This document shows positions 1 to 11,190 of a stretch of DNA of 53,882 bases, piece after piece (the first letter of the stretch is position 1; each line of letters starts with the position of its first letter). Below the pieces are notes generated by a model. It saw only the letters and a program-made list of their open reading frames with translations. It did not search any database and had not been told where the DNA came from. Location of the stretch: contig MCGO01000242.1 of NCBI GenBank assembly GCA_002104985.1, positions 1-53,882 of the forward strand, read 5' to 3'. Source of the DNA: Rhizoclosmatium globosum. Taxonomy: Eukaryota > Chytridiomycota > Chytridiomycetes > Chytridiales > Chytriomycetaceae. Position numbers and translations under genes: made by a program.

Positions 1-229
1 TCAACAACATCCCCACCCGCTTTTGTAACCGCATTTGGAGAGACGTATTTCGTCGTCTGATCAAGCGATTAGCGCGGCGAGGAAGGAGGTGTGTGCCGGG
101 GGGAGTAGTTTTTCTGAAGGGTCTTTGAGGACGAGTTTGGAGAGTCGAGGGACGGGTGCGGGGTCTGGGGGGAGTGTTTCGAGTCGCGGTGGGGGTGGGG
201 AGTAGGAATAGTAGGAATCATTTACAGAG

Positions 230-1769
230 GGGGTTGGGGATGAGAAGGAGGAGCAAGAGGGGGAGGGGGAGGAGGAAGAAGAGGAGGATGATATTGATGA
301 CGAGCAGTACCTCCGATTCCTTACAGAAACAGCAACACCCACATTTAGATATACAAGCGATCGCAGAATACCTATCCCAGTCTTCCACCATCTCCCTTCA
401 AATCATCTGAAGACTCCTACCCCACCTTCATCCCCTCCGAAACCCCTTCCACCACCCAACACCACAACCACACCCTTCCTCACCGCATAACATTCTACTC
501 CCGCAAAACCCAAACCCTCACCTCCCCCACCCTCGAAACCCTCCCCTTCCCAAAACCCGCAGGCACCACCACCACCACCCTCCTCCCCGACACCACCCTC
601 CTCTCCCCAGGATCAACCTTCTGGATCGACATATGCGCGCCAACACTGCAAGAACTCGAAACGGTATCGCGGCTATTCAAGATCCATCCACTCACGAGCG
701 AGGATATACAGACGGGGGAGGTGCGTGAGAAGTGTGAAGCGTTTCCGAATTATTATTTCGTTGTGATTCGGAGTGTGGAGGAGGCGACGGGGGGGGTGGC
801 GGGGATGTGTTGGTTCCTATTAATGTGTATATTTTGGTGTTTCGGGAGTGTGTTTTGACAGTTGAGTGTTTTTTTTATTTTTGTTTCCAGTGGGGGGGGG
901 GGGGGGGGGGGGGTGAGGGTTTGGGAACTGATGCGTATGAGATAGTTTCATACGAAACCGATGGTGCATTTGGATAATGTGTCAAGAGGATTGATCGGTT
1001 GACGCAGTATGGGCTTTCTGTTTCACCGGATTGGTTGAATTACGCGTTGATTGATGATGTGGCGGATTGTTTTTTGCCGCTTTTAGAGTATATTGAGCAT
1101 GAAGTGGATTCTATTGATGCATTGGTGTTGATTCTGAAGGAGAAAAGAACGGTATGTGTGTGCTGCGTGCCTCCTTTGTGACTCGCGTCACTTGAGTTTT
1201 CCAGCTCACAAACCGCCGAAACTAACAATTTAAAAATAGTCAGACATGCTCCTCCGCATTGGACAAGCACGAAGAACAGTAACAAACCTGTTACGTCTAC
1301 TCAACACAAAAGCCGACGTCATCAAAGCAATCATCAAAAGATCCGCACAGAGAGTAGCACCGGACAGTGAAACAGGATTGTACCTTCAAGACATTCAAGA
1401 TCATGTCGTGACAATGGTACAGAATTTGCATCACTGCGAAAGACAGTGTCACGCGCACATAGCAACTATCTTGCGCAGATATCAATTGAGATTACGATTG
1501 CGTCTCATCGACAAGGGGATGTAGGAATGAAGATGACTGCGATTGCTAGTATACTGGTTCCATTGAATTTGTGACGGGGTACAGTACATTATTTGTGTTG
1601 CCTACTTAACTTGATAACAACCGTTTGATGCTTGACAGACTATGGGGCATGAATGTGAAGGTACCAGGGCAAGATGATGACACGTATACTGGTTTTATGG
1701 GATGTGTTAGGAATGTGTGTACTAGGATACCTCTGTTTCACGTTTTTTCGGCGGTACGAGTTAGTTTGA
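230..1769 (+). CDS. CorA/Mnr2-type Mg2+ transporter, frame-broken
   Basis: Divalent-cation (Mg2+) channel of the fungal CorA/Alr1/Mnr2 family, expected in the plasma or vacuolar membrane. Conserved blocks appear in the usual order: an acidic N-terminus, then HPLTSEDIQTGEVREKCE (about 690-745), VYILVFREC (about 829-855), PDWLNYALIDDVADCF (1027-1074), KADVIKAIIKR, YLQDIQDHVVTMVQNL (1381-1428) and SNYLAQISIE. The CorA signature GMN follows in LWGMNVKVPGQ (1641-1673). A plausible second helix ends in FFRRYELV before a tga at 1767-1769. Introns are plausible near 1151-1242 and at 1576-1639. The blocks sit in different frames: one-base shifts occur near 800-830, 965-985, 1440-1455, 1568 and 1700, and a 22-G run at 892-913 interrupts the gene. 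No single ORF covers it. It is either a pseudogene or a poorly polished assembly; family identity is secure, the exact model is not. Confidence 0.7.
892..913. repeat. Run of 22 G residues
   Basis: An uninterrupted G homopolymer lies directly after a pyrimidine-rich stretch ending in ccagt, inside the CorA-like gene. It may sit at an intron acceptor, or it may be a sequencing artefact. Homopolymers of this length are unstable and error-prone, which fits the frame breaks around it. Confidence 0.9.
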
Positions 1770-1812
1770 AAGCGAACAGAGTTTTGGTCATTATTATATT
1801 TGTGTTCTTCCA

Positions 1813-2808
1813 ATGTCAATGCAAACCACCACCACCACCAACATCGCCACCAACACACAAACGAACCGCCCTCACCCGCCACTCGAACAACTCCACCAAC
1901 GGCTTCCACTTCTCCGACGGCACTGCGACTCGCTCGTTGACGTGATGAACCAGTCGACGGACGTGGCGCTGCTCGTCAAACTGAACAACGAACTCGGCGC
2001 CGCAGAGGCAAAGTTCAACGAATGCGCAACGGAAATCCAACGAATTGAATCAATGACTTCGTTGCTTTCCTTCGAATTGGCGGCAAGTCCGAGTCCGGTG
2101 CCCAGCGACGACTCTCTTTTCTCTGGCTCTGACTCAGAAGGTGCGTTGAACTTGTGTGTCGGAGTACCTGCGAACACCTAACGCAAACTTCAGACTGTGA
2201 CGTGTTCATCTCGTACTGCTGGCTTAACTCGGCGAAGCACAGACATGGCTCAAAAGGATAACAACCAGGACGCTACTCAAGACCATGTCGGCTAAGTTAC
2301 AAAGAACATTTAGTGTTATGGTTGTATAATAATCACTCATCAGAAATGCGACCCTCGCGAACTGAACAGAATCCTCAAAAAACGCGGCTTCTCTACTTGG
2401 CTAGACGTGGACCGTATGACTGGCGGAGACGTCTTGCCACACCAACTTATGCACGGAATCTCGCGTTCGAATTTGCTATTGTTGTGTGTCAGATGAATAC
2501 GTGCGTTCTCCAAACTGCCAGAAGGAATTCAAATATCTGTCAAAGAGGCGAAAGATTCCTCATGTGATTGTTGTTGTGGGGCATAATAAGCATAGTCAAT
2601 GGGATAAGTCGGGCATTGGTCTTATGGATGGAAGTAACTTGTGGATTGGGGCGCAGGACCTAAGGAAGAAGAACTGCCAGAAGATATTATTGAACAGATA
2701 ATATCTGCTGTACGGAGGCATGTGTCTCCCAGACTCATATCGCTTCATCGGAACTTGAAGCACCAAGTTTGGTTTTTTAGACTTCGTCCATCTTATGTCA
2801 TTATATAA
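1813..2808 (+). CDS. TIR-domain protein, frame-broken
   Basis: Exon 1 (1813-2140) encodes a Thr/Gln-rich start, an alpha-helical region (LLVKLNNELGAAEAKFNECA) and a Ser/Asp linker. A 53-nt intron (2141-2193, gtgcg...cag) joins it in phase to DCDVFISYCW, the first beta strand of a TIR domain. Later TIR blocks follow: CDPRELNRILKKRGFSTWLDVD (about 2349-2415, box with the WLD motif), GGDVL, CVSDEYVRSPNC (about 2480-2520), KIPHVIVVVG and GSNLWI. A C-terminal helix with PKEEELPEDIIEQII runs to a taa at 2806. One-base shifts are needed near 2260, 2480 and 2655, and a second intron probably lies around 2292-2342. TIR domains act as NADases or scaffolds in immunity and signalling; the role here is unknown. 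The putative catalytic Glu was not located with confidence. Confidence 0.7.
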
Positions 2809-2862
2809 TATTAAATACAAGTTATGATTTTGCATTTGTCAAGTATTAATAGTATCGAAGAA

Positions 2863-4360
2863 ATGAAGGCAGTGTATGCAGCCCGCCTCGCCCTCGCCGG
2901 CTTTGCGGTATTTGTCGGACTGCAACTGTTCTCGATCACCGGATCTGGATCTAGCCACATAAAGAGCGGCGCAACATGTAACCTTGGCGGCGGCAACAGT
3001 GGCGGCAGTTGAACCGACGAATGCAACACCGGCTCAACGATAACGTTTGCGACGCTTTCGACGGCCCGAGATGCGTCCGAGTTCCACGGATCCGTCGCCA
3101 CATTTTGCGCATTCTTTGACTTTACTGGGCTCAAAGAATGGCTCGTGATTGTTCCTGACAACGATGCAAAGTTGTTTGAAGGGTGCGTTGTTGAGTGTTA
3201 CTGGTCGACCCCTTTGGAGCCTAGGTACTTACTATTGGGAGTAGATCGGCCTTGCCTAGGTGTCGGCTGAAGAAGGTGGCCATTCCGTTCGTTGTCATCA
3301 AAGAGTCGGAACTCATTCCTCGATTCGCTCCTGATTCACCTCTTAAACAACCTCGAGGTTATCTTAAACAAATGCTGCTTAAGCTGGCTATTGCAACACG
3401 GGTCACTACTGGATACTACCTTGTGTTGGATTCGGATGTGTACGCATACACACCTTTCTCTGTCGCTGACCTCTTTGATGCATCTACTGGAAGGGCTAGA
3501 ATTGACCTTGAACACCCTGTATACCCTAATGGTATCCGATGGTTCTCAAGCTCTGCAGAAGCCCTTCAGTTGACACCTTTCCTTCAAGCATCTCGTGAAT
3601 ACTGTTCATCCTCTTCCTCATCGAAATCATACCCCCTCATCACGACAGCTGAATCAACACGTCAACGAAGTCACCCATTCTCCGAAACACTCTTACAAAC
3701 CCTCAACACATCCTCCCCTTTCCAATTATACACCACCACAACCCCACATCCTCCCACCACCTCAACAACCACCACCAAACCTATACACAGCCTGCCTCGA
3801 AACCCGCCCCCTCGAAATCGGATTCACCCCCATGATCCTCCACACAACCCCAATCCTAACCCACCTCATCCCCGCCTCGAATCCCTCACCCCCACTTCCC
3901 CTTCCTCCCCCTCCCCTCAAAACTGGGTATCAACCCTCCTAACCTCCCACGAAACCCAAGTCTCCTCCCTCCCACGCACACTCCTCCTCCTCCTCGGCTT
4001 CAAAGACAAGTCCGTAAGCTGGACGGAATACGGGCTGTACTTCTACGCGGCCGTCGCGTCCGGCGTGTTTGACCGGTACCACGCTGTAGCGACGGCGTCC
4101 GGGCGGGAGGCCGGGGTTTTGGCGTGGGACCGGTGTTTGATGAATCGGGAGGAGTATCGGAAGGCTGATTGGGGGTATATGTTTAGGGAGAGGGAGGAAG
4201 GGGAGGGGGAGGGAAGAGGCCGTTTTTGATTGTGCATGGGTGGATGCGGATTCCGGAGGAGGAAATTAATGCACGGATTGGGGAGAGGGTTGAGGAGGTG
4301 AGGGTTTGGTGGAAGGAGGAGTTGGAGGAACGAAGGAAAGGTGGGAGGAGGAGGGGTTAA
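2863..4360 (+). CDS. Glycosyltransferase-like protein (DUF6492-like), frame-broken
   Basis: A short N-terminus (MKAVYAARLALAGFAVFVG) gives a type II signal anchor, suggesting a Golgi-type enzyme. The lumenal domain begins TITFATLSTARDASEF and continues through LKEWLVIVPD. A 77-nt intron (3183-3259) joins phase-correctly to CRLKKVAIPFVVIKESEL. Next come RGYLKQMLLKLAIA and YYLVLDSDVYAY (about 3415-3450), a nucleotide-sugar-type DxD with preceding hydrophobic strand. Further downstream are IGFTPMILHTTPIL, WVSTLL, SWTEYGLYFYA (about 4015-4050) and PFLIVHGWM. This order resembles the DUF6492/glycosyltransferase family. Frame shifts occur near 3010, around 3870 and near 4220, so the full product is not open. 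Low-complexity Pro/Thr codons fill 3600-3930 in the wrong frame. Substrate is unknown. Confidence 0.5.
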
Positions 4361-4569
4361 GGAGAGGTGAAGAAGGGGGTTAATGTGAAATGATGTGGGG
4401 GGTTTTTGGGAAAGGAGTAAATGAATATACAGTGCATATTTATCACCGCCTGATTTCGAAGCATGTGTATGATTTCAAAGCACTCATACTTAAACCACCG
4501 ATCTCCACCTAAAACTCTCCTTAAAAACACACCTTACCTCCCAAACACAACCACACAAAATCCAAACAA

Positions 4570-5110
4570 ATGCCAATCGCCTGGACCGCCCCAACAATCC
4601 GCATCAACGCAACAGCCCAACGCATCTTCTCCATCGTAAACAAACCAGAACACTGGCCAATCTGGGACGTTGATGCCAAAAAAGTTGTCCTCGAGTCACC
4701 CACGTCTCCCGTCGCGAACGGCTCAAAAGGAGCACTGACAATGACTACGGACAAGACGTTCCCATTCACGATCCAAAACGTGAAGGAGAATGAACAGTTG
4801 GAGTACTTTACCCCGCTTCCTGGGTGCTCTGCGGAGTGGTACTGGCGCTGGACACCTGTTGAAGGTGGGAAGGCGTGTGATGTTGATATGGGGGTTAGAA
4901 TGTCGGGATGGTGAGTGGTCTTGACTTGAGCTTGATTTGTCACTGTGTGGTGAGCTAACTCTCAGATAATGCAGGACTTCATGGCCATTGTACCAGTTTG
5001 TCTTCCTTCCTTTATTGCCAAAGGCGTATGAAGCGATGGGAAAGAACTTGAAGACCTTGGCGGAGGAAGGGAAGGTTGATGGAAAGGATTTCAGTGCTAT
5101 TTACCCATAA
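4570..5110 (+). CDS. SRPBCC (START-like) superfamily protein
   Basis: Two exons (4570-4910 and 4975-5110) separated by a 64-nt GT-AG intron give 158 residues in one clean frame. The fold signature is SRPBCC/polyketide-cyclase-like: an N-terminal strand IRINATAQRIFSIVNKPEHW followed by WPIWDVDAKK, then alternating strands (ALTMTTDKTFPFTIQNV, LEYFTPLPG, WYWRWTPVEGG). A C-terminal helix (KAYEAMGKNLKTLAEEGK) caps the hydrophobic pocket. Members bind hydrophobic ligands or act as cyclases and hydrolases; the ligand cannot be read from sequence. The length is normal for the family. The ATG has aaca immediately upstream, a reasonable eukaryotic context. Confidence 0.7.
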
Positions 5111-5478
5111 GTCGGGTGGAAGAGTGTATAGGGAATCATCGTCTTATGCTTCGCTTGAATATGCAGAATATAGAGATTTAGTAACTATATCGCCCTATGT
5201 CCTGATTACTTGTATGAAAGTCGAATATGGTACGACCCGTCCATTCCAACACCCTGGCGCAATCAAGGGAATGTAATCCGTACCGGCCGGCGACTGTTGA
5301 TTTCTAATTCGCTTATTAATTGGAGTCGACATTTATGGAATTTCTCATGAATCACAAACGCCTCGCCGCGATGTTGACGCAATATTTCGAAATCAACTGA
5401 ATAATGCATATAAAGCCAGCGAGAAGAGCCAGTCCTTCGCTTCAAAATTAGCTTCTCAACAGTAAAGCAAAGCAAGAA
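5111..5478. other. Intergenic, no gene recognised
   Basis: This stretch holds the 3' flank of the SRPBCC gene and the upstream region of the next transcription unit. Only short, unconvincing open frames occur here. No repeat or structural RNA was recognised. Confidence 0.5.
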
Positions 5479-5688
5479 ATGATTCAGACTCAAGTTGCAC
5501 ACTACTCTCCTGTGTTCCCAACAACGCCAAAGCAATACCAGATGCTCCAACAACCATTTTACGGCTCTAACAGATTCACTTCCTCAAGCAATTCAAAGGA
5601 GATCAAGTCCTCGTCTCGCAGACAAGAAACAGATGGGCAAACCTCAAAAGTATCTCCCTTGATTCGCCAGGACGCGGGATTCTTTTAA
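5479..5688 (+). CDS. Possible small protein, 69 aa
   Basis: A short open frame runs from ATG to taa, Gln/Ser-rich and without a signal peptide or known domain. It lies 190 bases upstream of the WW/glycine-zipper gene on the same strand. It may be an independent small gene, a 5' exon or leader of the next gene, or chance. Evidence is the ATG, moderate length and non-repetitive composition only. Confidence 0.25.
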   Translation: MIQTQVAHYSPVFPTTPKQYQMLQQPFYGSNRFTSSSNSKEIKSSSRRQETDGQTSKVSPLIRQDAGFF

Positions 5689-5878
5689 CATACGATAATT
5701 CTTCAACTATTTAATAAAAAACAGCTTTCATTTTTTGTATTCAGCCGCTGGGGGCTATTCCAGTTGGACCCGTTTTTCCCATTTCGTGGGGTTCTACAGA
5801 CACAAAAAAGGTGCAAAAAAGGAGGCACACGAATCCAAATCATCTGTCGCAAAACCATTCTCAAAACCATCGTTTCAT

Positions 5879-6337
5879 ATGAACCAACAGAAACCAGCTC
5901 CACCACCTCTCCCAACTGGATGGGTAGCTCAATGGTCTGATCAATACCAACGCTACTTTTTCGTGAATACCACAACATCACAATCACAATGGGAAGCTCC
6001 TCCCGTCTATGCTTCACCATTACCTCCCCAAGGTCCACCACCAGCTTACTACCCAGCTCCTCAACAACAAGTTGTGTATGTGCAACAACCGCAACAGCCG
6101 TCATACGTCACCAGTGGAGGAATATCGACAGGAACAGCTTTAGCGGGAGGTGCATTATTAGGAGGAACAGCTGCTGTACTAATGACGGCCCCTTACCATC
6201 ATCACCATCATCATGATGTAGTTGTTGTGGAGAATGGGTGGGGAGGAGGTTGGAATCACCACCATCATCATGGACATCATGAGTTTGGGCATCATGGAGG
6301 ATTTGGACATCATCATCACCATCATCATGGGTGGTAG
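5879..6337 (+). CDS. WW-domain, glycine-zipper, His-rich protein
   Basis: 152 residues. Residues about 10-42 form a WW domain: PLPTGWVAQWSDQYQRYFFV...SQSQWEAP, with both signature Trp residues and the YFF block, so binding to proline-rich ligands is expected. A Pro/Gln-rich linker follows. A small-residue segment (GISTGTALAGGALLGGTAA) forms a glycine zipper that could insert in membranes or self-assemble. The tail has three His clusters (HHHHHH, HHHHHGHH, HHHHHHH) with metal-binding potential. The ATG at 5879 was chosen because it starts just before the WW domain; the frame is open further upstream without another ATG. It is a paralogue of the two genes at 35.5-37.1 kb, which share the WW and glycine-zipper parts but have different tails. 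Confidence 0.65.
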   Translation: MNQQKPAPPPLPTGWVAQWSDQYQRYFFVNTTTSQSQWEAPPVYASPLPPQGPPPAYYPAPQQQVVYVQQPQQPSYVTSGGISTGTALAGGALLGGTAAVLMTAPYHHHHHHDVVVVENGWGGGWNHHHHHGHHEFGHHGGFGHHHHHHHGW

Positions 6338-6715
6338 GTTGTGTCGTTAGCTGCGTATAGTTGTATATCTGACGTTTTCAGCCCCTATTAATAAAATGTA
6401 ACTACCTTACTTTTGATTGTCGTATCAGAGAGTTAATTAAGAATAGGGAAAGAGCTGTACGGCCGATTTATTGAGAGAATGAATATCGCAAGATTGACAA
6501 CGACGGAGCGATGAATTAGCACATCATTCCACAATAATTAGGGGATTGTGTGCAAACGATTGGTTGTGCCAGGATTACATCCTACTTAAAAACAATTTAA
6601 GGTCGCGTTAATAACTACTGACTTTAAGCTTTTGCTGATAATAGGTACATATATTGTACTTAATCGAGAAGTCGAACATCAAGGTTATTCATTTTTCCAC
6701 CAACCAACACACTTG
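6338..6715. other. Intergenic, upstream region of the kinase gene
   Basis: This stretch holds the 3' flank of the WW protein, with an aataaa-like stretch near 6390, and the 5' region of the kinase gene. Nothing else recognisable is present. Confidence 0.5.
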
Positions 6716-9700
6716 ATGTCAGCCTCACAGGCCGCCGCATCGGTCGCACAGTACGGCAAAAAGTTTCCGATTCTTCTGCGAACGCCATCTCCAAAGGGCC
6801 AAGTTGAGCTGATTGAAACCGTTGGAAAGGGAAACTACGGCTATGTCTACAAGGTTCCGTTTAAATTGAAAACGAGGGATCACCTAACCTTGTCTCTCAG
6901 GGCCGCCTTCTCGCATCCAATGAAATATCTGCCATCAAAGTCGTGTTTCTGAAGGAGGATGAGCTGAAGGAGACACTACTTGAGATGGAGATTTTGAAGG
7001 CCTGCTCACACCCGAACATCACGCGCTATATGGGACTGTTCTTGAAGGGCTTGGATCTGTGGGTACGTTGCCATCCATTGCTGTGGCGGGTGAAAGCGCG
7101 GTTGGCTGGGGGACAACGTGTGTTTGAGTAGCCATTGTCTTGTCCTGTCATACCGTACCCTGAACTATATAACCCCATCAACGCTCAATATACTAAAAAC
7201 AATATACAGATTTGTATGGAGTTTTGTGGCGGTGGTGCTCTTGATTCTATTTACCGAGGTAATGTGGCCTGATCAATCAATCCACTGTTTGACAGAAAAG
7301 CCTGCATCGCCAAAGCTAAAACTCATACTGACTGATCACCATAGCAATCAAAAAGCCGTTTACCGAGGATCAAATCGCTGCAATCATTTATGAGTCGATT
7401 GTTGGTCTCGAGTACTTGCACAACCAAGTGGCTTTAATCCATCGTGATATCAAAGCTGGAAACCTTCTGCTTACGGAACAAGGAGAACTCAAACTTGCGG
7501 ATTTCGGTGTTAGTGCGAAACTTAAGTCAACATCCGGGACGGCGCGGACTTTCATTGGAACACCGTGCGTATCAGTTATTGAAACCTCCAGTTTTTAATT
7601 CGCGTTGGAAACTATAGGTACTGGATGGCTCCAGAAGTCATTGCTTGTGATCCCGAAAGTCCCTCATCGCAACATGCCAACTACGACTGCAAAGCCGACA
7701 TCTGGTCCATCGGAATCACAGCAATTGAAATTGCAGACAAGAATCCACCTCTCAGTGATATTCACCCCATGCGTGCCCTCCACTTGATTCCATCCTCAAC
7801 CCTTGGGCTCGCAAAACCCAAAAACTGGACAAAACCTTTCGTTGACTTTATTGCATCGTGTCTCGTCAAAGACCCAACCCGTCGTCCATCGGCAAAAGAA
7901 ATCCTGAACCACCCGTTCATGCAAAAGGCGGCTCAACTTCCTCGCCAAAAGCTCATGCTTGAGCTTGTTCAGAAAGCCAAAATCGCTAGGGATAGAAAGA
8001 AGGCTGGATTGGAGCCTGTTGATGACGAAGAAGAGGAACAAGAGAAGAAGCAAGCTATTCCAGACAAGGTTCTTGTTGAGACCAAGACTTTGGCAAAACA
8101 AGCTCAAGAAAAGGCGAAGCAGCAATTACAGCAGAAGCAGCAACAACAGCAAATCGCTGCCGCCGCTGGAGTTCCAACTCCTGCTCCTCAGCCTCAGATT
8201 ATTGTTGCTGCCCCGGCTGTGAGTAAAATTCATCCAATTCCTAACTCGAGCTAACTAATGTCCTGCATTAGCCAAACGAAGTGGTGAAGCAATCCGCACT
8301 CAGCTCAGAGTTCCCAGGTTTCCTCCCAGAACAAGGCACTGTCTCTCAGGTCCTTGAACCTGCCATCCTCGGAGGAATCATCAAAGATATTCTCAGCGCT
8401 GATATTTTGGATAACAAGTTTGTCCTCATTGGAACTGAACGCGGTCTCTTCTTCAACGAAATCCACACTCCTCGTATTGAACCGATCCCATTGATCCGAA
8501 ACATCCGTTTCAAGCAGGTCCAAGTTGTGTCTGAATACAACATCATGATGGCTCTCTCTGGAAAACACAACCACGTTCGTCAGTACAAACTGTCTGCCAT
8601 CCGAAAATTGATTTACTACCTCCTTGGAATGAACCCTGCTCAACTGGCGCGCATGAATATGGATTCTCCTCCAGACGAGAATTCGTTGGCGAACCCTGAA
8701 AAGGAAGAAGATGATGAGTATCGGGCTGTTCAGAATAAGGGTGTTGTTGACGAGGCAACTCTCATTGCGGAGTGGACCAACTCGTACATCAAGATCTTGG
8801 CGACGAAAGAAAGTCAGTCTTTCTTGATTCAGAAAACCGAAGCATCTATCTACATGGGTGTGTTATTCCTAAAGGACGTTATTCTGTTTGAATGGGCCAA
8901 GGATCCATACCTCCGTTTCATGAAACTCAAGGCCTTCTGGCTTCCCGAAGCACCAAAGTTCATGAATCTCATCACGGACGGTTTGACTGTTCGCGAGGTT
9001 TACATGGCGTACAATATGGAAGCGAATCTTGTGCAGGTCGCAGACTCCAAGGTGATCGAAGTCGAAGTTCATCGTGAATTTGCAAAAGCTGCTGCATCAA
9101 CTGGGGGAGGTAGTAGAGCTAGATGGCAGAGTTTCAACCAGATTCCGTTCTCTGATGCTAAACGTAGCGAGTTGCGATCCATGTCTAGACCTAACTCGAC
9201 TGTCAACAGGAAGTTGGTGGCTGTTACAGGATCTGGAAATATTGCAAGTACTATTGTTGATCGTTACTTCTTGGCTACTTTCCACCGATTGACTAGAGTT
9301 GTGGATATTTCGTCGCAGCCTATGATGGGTTCCGGAGTAGGAGGCTGGAAAGACGGTGTTATTTGGGAGGAGCCTCCAACCCAGATTGTGATGCGTCCGG
9401 TAGAACAAGTCATTGCTGTTGGAAAGCAATGTTTGGAAGTAGCTGATTGGAAGTCTGCTCAAAAACTTCAAACTTTGAAGGTGGATAGCTCTGCAACCAT
9501 TCGCGTCGTCAATGATTCTCCTGGAGCTTTCCTTGCTGTTATTGACCGTGGCCGTAAGGGAGCAGTGTTATACCATTTGAAGGAAAAGATTAAGCCTGTG
9601 GAGTCACTTCCAGACCCTGTGCCAAGACCGAGTGCACCTTCATCGCGTCCAGTTTCCATCGCAGAACAAGTGGCTGGGCTGAACATTCAGGGGCCACCAC

Positions 9701-10182
9701 CAGTAAATCAAAGAGCACCATCCGTCTCTGGTGGATCTCGTCCGTCATCTGGATATGCCGGACCTGGATACTCACACCCGCCTCCTCGATCCACTTCAAG
9801 TGGAAATTTAGTGGCACAACAATACGCTGTAGCCGGAGCTCCACCTCCTCAAGGATACTACGCCCCTCCACCATCCCAACTCAACCAACACCCACCTCCA
9901 TCTCCATTCCAACCAGCCCCTCCCCCGGGACAGTATTACCAGCCAACTGATCCTCGAGTTCAGCAGTACTATGCTCAGCAGCAACAGTATCAGCAATACT
10001 ATGGTCAACAATACCCAGGACAAGCTGGACAGCCTGTGTACGACCCACGCTATGCACCAGCTCCACCTGGTCAAGCGCAGTACGTTGATCCTCGTTACTC
10101 GCAGCAATATTACCAGCCTGCACCTCCTGGTCCCAATCAACCTCAAGACCATGAGAGGCGAGGAAGTGGGTCTCAACGATAA
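6716..10182 (+). CDS. Ste20/GCK-family Ser/Thr kinase with CNH domain
   Basis: Six exons (6716-6853, 6901-7062, 7210-7258, 7345-7564, 7618-8218, 8272-10182) give 1026 residues with every junction in phase. The N-terminal kinase domain carries [11 protein letters not shown] (glycine loop), EISAIKVV (catalytic Lys), [11 protein letters not shown] (catalytic Asp), [18 protein letters not shown] and [11 protein letters not shown]. These are hallmarks of germinal-centre kinases (MAP4K/MINK-like). A charged Glu/Lys/Gln-rich linker (about residues 330-410) is followed by a citron-homology (CNH) beta-propeller region beginning near FPGFLPEQG, with [16 protein letters not shown] and [14 protein letters not shown]. 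The last ~200 residues are Pro/Gln/Tyr-rich and probably disordered. GCK-CNH kinases act upstream of MAPK cascades and in cell polarity. This is the best-preserved long gene in the left half of the window. Confidence 0.92.
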
Positions 10183-10361
10183 AGCTACTCTTTAGGTGTG
10201 TGTCTTAGATGGTTGGACTAGTGTTCTGTTTTTTTGATTTCATTTCTGTTTTCACTTCCGTGTCACTTGGGCCTTTGACTTTATGTTTTACGTACACAGG
10301 GATAAAAAGTAAATCTTTTTATTTGCTTTTGTCTATCATGAAAAAGATGTTTATTGGAATT

Positions 10362-11102
10362 TTACTGTGAAGTTGGGGGTTTGTAAGTTGGAGTCAAATT
10401 CAACTCCTTCCACTTGGAGGTAACGAACAAGTCCTTGGACTTGATAGCCTTTGGAACTCGTGGACCAAAGACTCCAATTGGACTCTGCAACACTCCACCG
10501 TTACGTCCAATAGACAAAATGACAAAGGATCCAGGCTCCATTGGCTTGTAAACCTTCAAAGGAGCAGTAGGCTTGTTAACAAGTGACACGACATTCTCAC
10601 CAATCAAGGTTCCCTGTCCATTCGCCAAATACGCAAGCTTGAGTGGATCCAACGTAGAAACATCGCCAATCGCAAAAATGTTTGTGAATCCTTGAACCTG
10701 ACCTGTCAACCCAACCTTGATGAACCCTTCCTCGTTCAAGACACCGCCAAGAGACTTTGCGAGGCTCGAGTTTGGCTTTCCAGCACCCGTGCATACGAAC
10801 TGAACGTCAGACTCGATTGTCTTTCCCGGCGATGTCTTGATGGTTGATGGAGTGAGGTTGAAGCTTCCGTGGTTTGGAAGAATAGAGCCATCATACTCTG
10901 GCACGACGCGCTCATTCAAAAGAACAGTGACGTTCAGTTTTGCAAGTTGCTGGTTAACCACATTCATAGCTTTTGGCTTCAACCCGTTTCTGTTCATGAG
11001 TGTCGCGCCAGAGTGAATGATTGTGACTTTCTTTGTTGGGAAGTCTGTTGCGATTTCACCGGCGAGTTCGACACCGACGATACCACAGATGGCGTGATCA
11101 AT
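10362..11102 (-). pseudogene. AIF/FSP1-like FAD-dependent oxidoreductase, 5'-truncated
   Basis: The open frame on the minus strand covers the C-terminal two thirds of a pyridine-nucleotide-disulphide oxidoreductase of the AIFM2/FSP1-like type. It starts within the NAD(P)H-binding Rossmann motif (GIVGVELAGEI, about 11070-11040) and continues through KKVTIIHSG and VQFVCTGAGKPNS. The second FAD-contact block is FTNIFAIGDVSTLD (about 10690-10650), followed by the C-terminal KxYKPMEPGS region. The N-terminal FAD-binding GxGxxG half, roughly 140 residues in the family, is missing: upstream of the NAD motif the frame meets a stop at 11103-11105, and a divergent gene begins 85 bases further on. No acceptor site joins it to an upstream exon. 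It is either a truncated pseudogene or an assembly junction. Confidence 0.75.
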
Positions 11103-11190
11103 TCATTCCGAATGAATTCGAAATTCTGATGTGAGGGCTTTAAAAGGAAAGCCCACAACAATCCTGTCTCATTTCAATAAGATTCGTCAA

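Noticed and set aside
61..342. Ser/Pro-rich ORF on the minus strand
   Set aside because: It is the complement of the acidic Gly/Glu-rich N-terminal coding of the CorA-like gene; low complexity with no support of its own.
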